This document shows, piece by piece, positions 57,508 to 64,000 of a stretch of DNA of 64,000 bases. The notes beneath the pieces were generated by a model. It was not told the origin of the DNA. It made no database searches and saw nothing but the letters and a program-made list of their open reading frames with translations. Origin of the DNA: Aphrocallistes beatrix (lineage: Eukaryota > Porifera > Hexactinellida > Sceptrulophora > Aphrocallistidae). Within the stretch, counting starts at the first letter, position 1, and each line of letters opens with the position of its first letter. A program made the position numbers and the translations under genes. The stretch is from positions 4,359,148-4,423,147 of the forward strand of contig OY725499.1 in the NCBI GenBank assembly GCA_963281255.1, in the 5' to 3' direction.

Positions 57508-57567
57508 ACCTTGCATTTCCTGGAAGCAGCTAACCTTGAATCTCTCTTTTTCTTCTGCATCAGATCT
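57508..57567 (-). other. possible small exon of the THAP transposase
   Basis: The minus strand has an AG acceptor followed by a frame reading DLMQKKKRDSRLAASRKCK and a consensus GTAAGT donor. Inferred only from splice-like signals. Confidence 0.3.
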
Positions 57568-57589
57568 CAGGCTAAGTAAGTGTCAAAGC

Positions 57590-57959
57590 TTAATTGAGGA
57601 ATTCGTCATCTTTTGAGTCGAGAGACCGACGACTTCGCTTAGCTGCAGATTGGGAGTGGTATGAGGGACATCTTGGTAGAAAGACTGGTACAGCATCATC
57701 CTTCAGCTTTGGGTTCACTCTAGGGATTCCGCGAAAAGTACTTTCTCCGTTGGGAACCTTGTGCGTATACTCGATATCTTCAGTCCTAAAGTGCTTCACG
57801 CAGACGTAAACAGCCTTTAACTCGTCTATATCATCTCTGCGGAGTGCCCGAACCAAAGCGTGTCTAAGTTGATCTGGTTTCTGTGGCATCTTGAAAAGAG
57901 ACACGATCTTCAGACTTGTAGTTACACTTGCAGCCAGGTGCCGAGCAACTGGTCGGCAT
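57590..57959 (-). pseudogene. THAP domain of the P-type transposase, frameshifted
   Basis: From the ATG at 57959 the frame reads MPTSCSAPGCKC, the canonical THAP start with both N-terminal zinc-ligand cysteines. After about 21 codons a one-base frameshift near 57895-57900 moves the remainder into the frame that reads VSLFKMP, YVCVKHFRTEDI (the Cys and His ligands) and DDAVPVFLP (the AVP motif). In the original frame a stop follows about ten codons later. THAP is the DNA-binding domain of P-element transposases. The conserved Trp is replaced. Confidence 0.75.
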
Positions 57960-58340
57960 TTCAAATGTAAGTACGTAGCTAGTGCAAAAGAGAAATGTAT
58001 GTAAATATTTATTATTATGATTAAATCATATATGAATGCTATTTTTACAAATTAAAGTATATACGAACATGATTGTATGAAAATGTTATGGGTAATTGTG
58101 AATAGATAAACATGAATAAAATATTGTGGTTAATTAACAATTACCGGCTTCGACTGCATCCCTGGTACAATATTTCCATTCTACTGTGAGGCCTGAGTTA
58201 AGTAGGCCATGCTATGGGGTTCGCGTGTTAGTGGTTGTAATACCAAATGGGCCCGCCTAATTTTGGTATGAAATTGATGCTGAATATCAATCTATCTTCT
58301 ATAATCATTATATAATGATTCAATTTATTTTACTTAAAGA

Positions 58341-58745
58341 TTCCAACGGTTGACATGGGGTTTTCAGGGGTGTAGATTTTGAATATCATATTTTCAGATC
58401 GATATAATGAATTATTTGTTTACTTTTGTTACATTAGATACATAAAGTAATCAAATCTCAAAAATATGCTTTAAACGGTTGACATGGGTTTTTTTAGGGG
58501 TGTAGATTTCGAATATCATATTTTCGAGTAAATTTGGAGATCAATTTGTTTACTTTTGTTTACCTTAGATACATAAAGTAAACAAATTACAAAAATGGGC
58601 TAGAATCTAGCTTCCAACGGTTGACATGGGGTTTGTAGTGCTGTAGATTTTGAATATTATATTTTCGGATCCATATGAGAAATTATTTGTCGACCTTTGT
58701 TTACAATATTTATTTAAAGGAAAAAAATCCAAAATATGTTTGATT
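58341..58745. repeat. three tandem ~130-140 bp units
   Basis: Each unit starts AACGGTTGACATGGG and contains GTGTAGATTT-GAATAT and TTGTTTACTTTTGTT. Starts at 58341, about 58471 and 58612. Absent from unit 1. Confidence 0.85.
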
Positions 58746-58751
58746 GAGTGA

Positions 58752-58818
58752 CTCCAGGCGCCCGCAGGGCGACTCTGCAAGCCGCGCAGCGCAAGCAAGC
58801 GAAGCGTGCTTGTATATA
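58752..58818. repeat. GC-rich hairpin module
   Basis: AGGCGCCCGCAGGGCGACTC followed by GCGCAGCGCAAGCAAGCGAA, the inverse of the 29848 module. Confidence 0.55.
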
Positions 58819-59245
58819 TATCTATATCTGTAACGAATTGATTGAAGAAACTGTCAGGCACAGACAGCTGATTTTTGGCATGTGGGAGTCTTTTGGTTAT
58901 GGCTCCAGTAAGTTCTGAACTCAGACCAAAATGTCGACTCATCATGGAATTATGACGTCATTATCACATTTTGAAAAGTTAAGCAATACAGTTATTCGAG
59001 CATAACTCAGCCATTATAGGAGGTAGAAGGCTGAAATTTTAATAGAATATGTATACTAACATACCTCACATATGATGCAACTATCATCAATAAGATGATG
59101 ACCCATCATTTAGTTATGACGTCATAATTTCTCATTAAAAAATTATATATTTGACAAATTTTGGTGATTTTTCGAGTGATCTCGATTTTAAAACTAAGAT
59201 GGACATATTTAGAGATGATATCTCCCTTATAATTAACCAATGTCA

Positions 59246-59325
59246 CCTCCAGGCGACCGAAGGGAGCCTCCCGCGGACACAAAGTGTCCTCCAGCCGCGC
59301 AGCGCAAGCAAGTGAAGCGCGCTTG
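59246..59325. repeat. GC-rich hairpin module
   Basis: CTCCAGGCGACCGAAGGGAG, then GCGGACACAAAGTGTCCTCC, then GCGCAGCGCAAGCAAGTGAA. The stem-loop core GGACACAAAGTGTCC differs from the 29882 hairpin but keeps pairing. Confidence 0.55.
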
Positions 59326-59399
59326 TCAGTTATAAGGAGAAATCAGTCAATTGGTTTTATTATTGTTGTTGTAATGCAATCTTTTGTGGTTCATGTATG

Positions 59400-59585
59400 T
59401 ACAGTAGACTCTCGTTAATAGAACACGGATAAGGAGTACAATCGGATAAGAAGTACAAGTTTTGATTCCCCAACCTAATAATCTATGGTAAAATATATAC
59501 AAACGAAGCTCTGGTTAACACGAACACTAATAATGAGTACAAATCTCCACGGTCCCTTGGTGTACATATTAACGAGAGTCGACTA
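59400..59585. mobile_element. pogo/Tigger-like element (family I), deleted copy
   Basis: TA-bounded; ends CAGTAGACTCTCGTTAATA and TTAACGAGAGTCGAC. It lacks about 300 bp present in its unit 1 counterpart at 50144-50647. Confidence 0.75.
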
Positions 59586-61136
59586 ATTACTTACGACCAG
59601 TTTGGACCGAGTTAACTGTTATTGTGTTACTACAATAGATTATGACTAGTAGAACACATCGATATCAATTCTAGTAACCATTTTTTGATAGAAATTGATG
59701 ATAGATTTAATATTAAGTTTATAAACAAGGGATAATAGAACTCATTTTTTTTAGAATAAGGGCATCGGATAGACACCCAGAGCATAGAGCTCAACTTACC
59801 TGTATTTAGTTTTGTTTGAAGTTTGTAAAGTAGTTTTTTTAAGCAGTGAGTTTAGAATAACGCTAGTTTATAATATAGTTTCATTGTAATCATGTTATGG
59901 GTCTGTGTTAATGAAGCTATTCTATGCATTGTTCTATCTAGTGGATGATATTGTTTGATAGATTCTCAATTGAATTGTCAAATGTTATCTTCATGGAACA
60001 TAAATGAATGTGGAAGTTTTATTAGTTTTACCACGATGCTAGTTAAAGTACAGTGGTCTGCAATAAACTTCTAAAATGGTCATAATGGCCTCTCCTCTGC
60101 AAAACTATGATAGTTTGAGATCTACAAAATTTTGAAAATTGTTATAACACAAGAAGTTGACCTCTGTATACGATTTCAATCAGACGCATTGTTAAGGTGG
60201 TATCCAGGATAGAGCTGCCAATATAACACAATAATTGACCCATGAGCCATGTAACCAGAGGCGTAGTTAGTATCTGTTTAGGGTGCGGAACAATATTTTC
60301 GATTGCGGCCTGCATGGTTCGGACAGCCGTCCTAAGCCTTCAGCTGTAGCATTTCCTTGCGGAATTTCCCTGTCGCTTTAAATATATAACTTATGTGATT
60401 ATACTTCTTTAATCGACTCAATATTCTTTTATATTCAATCATAGGATTTAATCTACAATGTAAATAAAGCATTGCGAACTACAAATCGTGTAACATGTAT
60501 TGGTTAATGCAGAGTATTGAGTAGTTAGAATAAAGTAGTAATTTAGACATGTTCTCCGTTCAAAATGATTTTCACTCCCTTCTGATCTTTTTCAAAAATT
60601 TCCGCAAATATTGGTTATCTCAAATAGGACAATCTGACAATTAATATATTAAAAGGTGAGGCTTCTTCTTTCAAACATTTTCCTCAATTTTTTAAAATTA
60701 TGCCTGCGGCAATACAGAATCAATAATGCAGAGTAGTGAGTAGTAAGAATAAAGTAGTAATTCACTTCTATAACAACTACATCTTTCACAGCAGACATGC
60801 TCTCCGTTCGAAATGGCTTTCATTCCCTTCTCCTGATCTCATGACACCTGAATTAAGGTCCATACACCCCTAAGGGGTATGTGAACCCTATGTTGAGGAA
60901 CCATGATTTAGTTCAACCATCTGAAGTTGTGTATAATCAGTGGAATTTTTATTTTTTAAAAGATAATTTTCTAGTGTTGTTTTACCTTAGATATACAATT
61001 TAAACCTACTTTTACTCGCGATTCGAATTCTAAAGTAATTTCGTGATATTCTATTAACCAAATTCCACCCAGAGAATTGTTTAGACGTTTATAAGAAAAT
61101 TCATTTAAAACACACTCACAAACACAAAAAGTGGAA
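59586..61136. other. non-coding part of duplication unit 2
   Basis: Downstream flank of NHL gene 2, paralogous to 50648-52551. No gene. Confidence 0.5.
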
Positions 61137-62378
61137 TCAATAAAAAATATGTAACATAAACTTGGTATATATAGAAGAACAAACAATCTTGTTGTTCGGT
61201 GTAATGGTAATTCCTCGAGGTTGTATTTGCTTATCTTTATCCTGACTACCTCCTAGTGTGTGTAGGAGAATGCCTGCTGGGGAGAATATCTTGATACGTT
61301 TAGCTGTGTAGTCACTGATAAGGATATTGTTCTGATTATCTAAACAGAAACAACATCCTTCATCTACCTGAAAGTCACTTCCCTCCCCACGAGTAATGAA
61401 TGAACGGTGTTTACTACCAGATTTATTAAACACGTGGAGACACGGGTTATCTTCTGAGCTCAGTACATATACTTCATCATTTAGTGTCTTCACATCACAA
61501 GGTTCAGTCATAGTAGAGTGTTGAATGGAAAGTTTAAACCTGAGTTCACAATCCATAACAACAACTCTGTTGTTACCATAATCAGCTACATACACATCTC
61601 CTTCACTCGAGACAGAGATGTATTGAGGATCAAAGAACTCGTTCTCTCCAGATCCCTCCTTACCTACTCTGGACACTAAACGGTAGTCTGGTAGTTTGTA
61701 ATGGAAAATGGTGCACTCTGAACAGCCGCTAACATATATATTCTCCTCACTGATAGCTATTCCCAATGGACCAACTAATTCTCCTTCACCGACTGAGTGA
61801 ATGTATCCTCCTTCCTCAGAGAATACACAGACTCTACTTGACATATAACTGTAATCCGCTGCATATATGAGATGACTAGTCTCATCATATGCTATTCCAC
61901 TAGGCGAATTGAGTTGTCCAGGTCCTGTCCCTTCCTCACAGACAGAGATGCGTGGTTGTGAGAGTGCGGGGTAGTTGGGAATGGAGAGGATCTGTTTCTG
62001 GATCAGCTGTCCCAGTTGAGAGATGGTCTCCTCCACCTCTCGCGTCTCGCACTGGAACGACAGCTCCATTGGTCGATCAGTCACCTCCAGATCTCTCAGC
62101 TTAGCTTCGATTTCCTCCGTCATCTTCTCTCTCAGAGAGTGGAGCATGTTCTCTTCCATTTTATCGTGGAGTTGTTCCTTGGTTTGGAGGAGCTGTTGTT
62201 TCGTCCTGATGAGGTCTGTCTCCTTTGCTCGCATCTCGTCCCTCCTCTCTCGGTACTCGAGGAGGAGCTCTACACGTCGCCTATTCACTGTATGCACCAG
62301 CTCATCAAAGCGTGAGTTGATTGCTACCTCCACTGGGTCCATCACGACGGCTGCTGGTTCAGGGAATCTCTCTGCCAT
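61137..62378 (-). CDS. coiled-coil plus NHL-propeller protein, paralogue 2
   Basis: A 413-residue intronless paralogue of the 52552-53790 gene. The helical N-terminal 140 residues differ at only about eight positions, mostly conservative. Residues 147-226 (first two blades) differ at about 20 positions, including DWSKCIIF to GCSECTIF and VVDYIFKSS to AADYSYMSS. By eye almost all base changes in that stretch alter the amino acid. All six blades and the C-terminus are intact, so the gene is probably functional. One residue is added near the end (SSIYTKF versus SSSTKF). The ligand-facing surface may be diversifying (inference). Confidence 0.85.
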   Translation of the reverse strand: MAERFPEPAAVVMDPVEVAINSRFDELVHTVNRRRVELLLEYRERRDEMRAKETDLIRTKQQLLQTKEQLHDKMEENMLHSLREKMTEEIEAKLRDLEVTDRPMELSFQCETREVEETISQLGQLIQKQILSIPNYPALSQPRISVCEEGTGPGQLNSPSGIAYDETSHLIYAADYSYMSSRVCVFSEEGGYIHSVGEGELVGPLGIAISEENIYVSGCSECTIFHYKLPDYRLVSRVGKEGSGENEFFDPQYISVSSEGDVYVADYGNNRVVVMDCELRFKLSIQHSTMTEPCDVKTLNDEVYVLSSEDNPCLHVFNKSGSKHRSFITRGEGSDFQVDEGCCFCLDNQNNILISDYTAKRIKIFSPAGILLHTLGGSQDKDKQIQPRGITITPNNKIVCSSIYTKFMLHIFY

Positions 62379-62444
62379 TCTGTTTGCTCGTATTAGTTGC
62401 TTGTATCAGTTGTGTACTAGAAATGGCGTATCAGGATGGAGTGT

Positions 62445-62455
62445 CTATTTATAGT
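62445..62455 (-). promoter_or_regulatory. TATA box of NHL gene 2
   Basis: The minus strand reads ACTATAAATAG about 70 bp upstream of the ATG, identical to unit 1. Confidence 0.6.
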
Positions 62456-62995
62456 AGTGGCTACTGCTCCCGCTAGAGAGAGAGTGCAACCACATCTCGT
62501 GGATTGTGTCTAGATGGCTGCACTATCAGAGGATGTGGAGTGGTGGCTCTCTCTCTGAGAGGAAGCAACTCTTGCACTATGACTCATATTTCCTCTCACT
62601 GGATAATTTAAGACATGTCACTACCTCATTCACTTTCAGGATTGCGTTGTACTTTCTAGAACAAAGCTATTTCTAAGTATTTTAATATTTGTTATTCTAT
62701 AGCATTATTATTGCTGTGTTTGAGATAAGTTGAATGGTACTGATTTGTACAAATCGTTTTTCTTTTGATTTTATGTACTCTTGCAAAGCTTTCAAAGAAG
62801 AGATGCACACAGATGCAACTTCAAAGGCTAACCCTGAGACTGCCAACTAAAATGTCACTCATCACTCTGTTACAACGTCTCATCATTACGCAAATTTTAG
62901 AATTGACATTGATTTTTCTTTCGTACAATATCGATTCCAGCAGTAGGATAGACGTATTTAGAGATGTCATCTCCCTTGTAATTAATCAATGTGAC

Positions 62996-63032
62996 CCCAA
63001 GCGCCTCCTACGGACACAAAGTGTCGTAGGAG
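62996..63032. repeat. GC-rich hairpin module
   Basis: Hairpin CCTACGGACAC-AAA-GTGTCGTAGG at 63007-63031. It shares the GACAC/GTGTC core with 29882 and 59273 but has different, still paired, outer bases. Confidence 0.55.
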
Positions 63033-63366
63033 GATGTGATTCCTTCTACACCAACCTTCTTCATACCTACTAATTTACACCTTGTAGTAGTTTAAAAAGA
63101 GTATTTTAAACTAACTAAAATGGAACCTATAAAATAGTAGTTTTGACTTTCCATCACTTAAGTTTAAACTTGCTTAATCAAAATACAGTACCCCCACGCC
63201 CATTACAGTTACTGGCTATTCTATCATGCTTGCGCTAGCACATCATTGCATAATCTCACATGTAATATCTACAATTACTTTCTGAAGCTGAGTCTAAGCT
63301 GGGAGTCTAAGAGGATCCTAATAATATACTAAACCTAGCTATACACACATACATTGGAAGACAAGC
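63033..63366. other. intergenic between duplication unit 2 and the AIG1-like gene
   Basis: No gene, no clear repeat. Confidence 0.5.
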
Positions 63367-63960
63367 TTAATTTAGTTCAGCTTCCTCCAGCTCCATTCTT
63401 ATTGTCTGCACATCCACTTTCATTTCAGTGTAGAGCCTTATCAAGTTTCCAGTTACTTCTTTTACTGGTGCCATCCTAGCACATAGCTTCTTTTCAAATT
63501 GCAGTGCCATCACATCCCATTGGCCTAATTTTTCCAAAATATCTTGTTGTATTGCATCATAATGATTTTGCTCTTTCGCTAGAAGTTCCTCTGTTTTACT
63601 CTCCATCTCCTTAGCACTGTCGAATCTACACTTCTTTTTCTTGTCCACTTTTGTTTCACTCTTCGATTTAATTTCATTTACAAAGTTCACTTTTGTGTGA
63701 CTATTAAAATGGCACTTTTGAGGACACTTTTCACAATGACCCTCAGCGACTGCTCCACTAATGATGCACCTTCCCTCTTCTTTCATGTCAGATTCAGGAC
63801 AAGGATAGTGACAAGTGTAGTTGCAGATACTGCAATAGTATGCTTCATTCTTTCTTATTTTGAAGCTTCTTATCTTGTTTTCAATAATCTGTTTCTCATA
63901 ATCTTTATTAGCCTGAATTATTTGTCTTTTCCCTTTTAATTTGTTATTTATTTCGGTTAA
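63367..63960 (-). CDS. 3' part of a gene with an AIG1/GIMAP-like cysteine-rich C-terminal region
   Basis: The frame stays open upstream of the Met at 63786 to a stop at 63961-63963, so the coding part is at least 198 residues and probably the last exon of a larger gene. Before the Met it reads YYCSICNYTCHYPCPESD; after it GRCIISGAVAEGHCEKCPQKCHFNSH. This paired Cys/His pattern, followed by a long charged helix (SKTEELLAKEQ... onwards), is the C-terminal module of many invertebrate and fish AIG1/GIMAP-type GTPases, which act in immune or membrane contexts. The GTPase domain itself would lie beyond the window, so the assignment rests on the tail alone. An AG acceptor is possible in 63900-63960; the exact exon start is unknown. 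Confidence 0.5.
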   Translation of the reverse strand, partial: LTEINNKLKGKRQIIQANKDYEKQIIENKIRSFKIRKNEAYYCSICNYTCHYPCPESDMKEEGRCIISGAVAEGHCEKCPQKCHFNSHTKVNFVNEIKSKSETKVDKKKKCRFDSAKEMESKTEELLAKEQNHYDAIQQDILEKLGQWDVMALQFEKKLCARMAPVKEVTGNLIRLYTEMKVDVQTIRMELEEAELN

Positions 63961-64000
63961 TTATTTTCTTAGTCCAGCTAGCACCTTAGCTCCTTCTTTT

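Larger units (their letters stand above)
55065..58211. mobile_element. P-like (P superfamily) transposon with nested insertion
   Basis: Terminal inverted repeats start CATGGCCTACTTAACTCAGG; about 34 bp are perfect and similarity continues to about 67 bp (CAGGGATGCGATCGAAGCC). The 7-bp repeat CTATGGG flanks the element. CATG ends match known P elements. It contains THAP and P-type transposase remnants on the minus strand. Without the nested 924-bp element it would be about 2.2 kb, shorter than a full P element, so the 3' part of the transposase is deleted. Confidence 0.85.
54306..62860. repeat. tandem segmental duplication, unit 2
   Basis: Collinear with unit 1 apart from insertions: hAT MITE (54726-54890), P-like element (55065-58211) and a replaced segment (about 58335-59340). 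The NHL gene and its promoter are conserved. The right limit is near 62860, where similarity (AAGAGATGCACACAGA) fades. Confidence 0.85.

Noticed and set aside
1-64000. tRNA and rRNA genes
   Set aside because: I scanned for cloverleaf-like and rRNA-conserved segments and saw none; a covariance-model search would be needed to exclude tRNA-derived SINEs.

Overview
This is about 64 kb of AT-rich, gene-poor DNA from an animal nuclear genome. The animal affinity rests on an AF10/AF17-type (MLLT10/MLLT6) PHD-finger gene, Maf-type bZIP genes, NHL-propeller genes and an AIG1/GIMAP-like C-terminal domain. Bacterial operon structure, rRNA and CRISPR arrays are absent. The mix of animal regulators, single-exon genes and very diverse DNA transposons suits an early-branching invertebrate, possibly a sponge or cnidarian; that placement is a guess.

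Region 1-47 kb is mostly intergenic DNA packed with small class II elements. They include at least twelve copies of one ~190-bp TA-flanked MITE, hAT-type MITEs with 8-bp target duplications, piggyBac-type TTAA MITEs, pogo/Tigger-like and Tc1/mariner-like elements, foldback elements with modular tandem ends, and a 1.1-kb palindrome that shares its ends with a P-like element further right. Within this lie four small intronless genes, all on the minus strand (7.5, 21.6, 32.8 and 38.1 kb). They encode 91-112 residue proteins with a Maf-like extended homology region, basic region and leucine zipper, but all four have the same non-canonical DNA-contact residues. Each has a TATAAATA-type box 45-75 bp upstream of the ATG. 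This family is the best candidate for something new.

At 47.2-48.6 kb is a single-exon AF10/AF17-like gene with PHD1, zinc knuckle, extended PHD and OM-LZ intact.

Region 48.8-62.9 kb is a tandem segmental duplication. Each unit carries one intronless gene for a coiled-coil plus six-bladed NHL propeller protein (52.6-53.8 and 61.1-62.4 kb, minus strand). After the duplication the second unit received a hAT MITE and a 3.1-kb P-like transposon. That transposon carries a broken THAP-domain transposase and was itself hit by a ~0.9-kb foldback/MULE-like element carrying a FLYWCH zinc-finger fragment. Unit 1 keeps the matching empty sites, so the order of events can be read. The window ends in the 3' part of a minus-strand gene with an AIG1-like cysteine-rich C-terminal region.

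The genes do not form a pathway visible from sequence. The common thread is small TATA-driven intronless genes (bZIP and NHL) that have duplicated locally in a transposon-dense setting.
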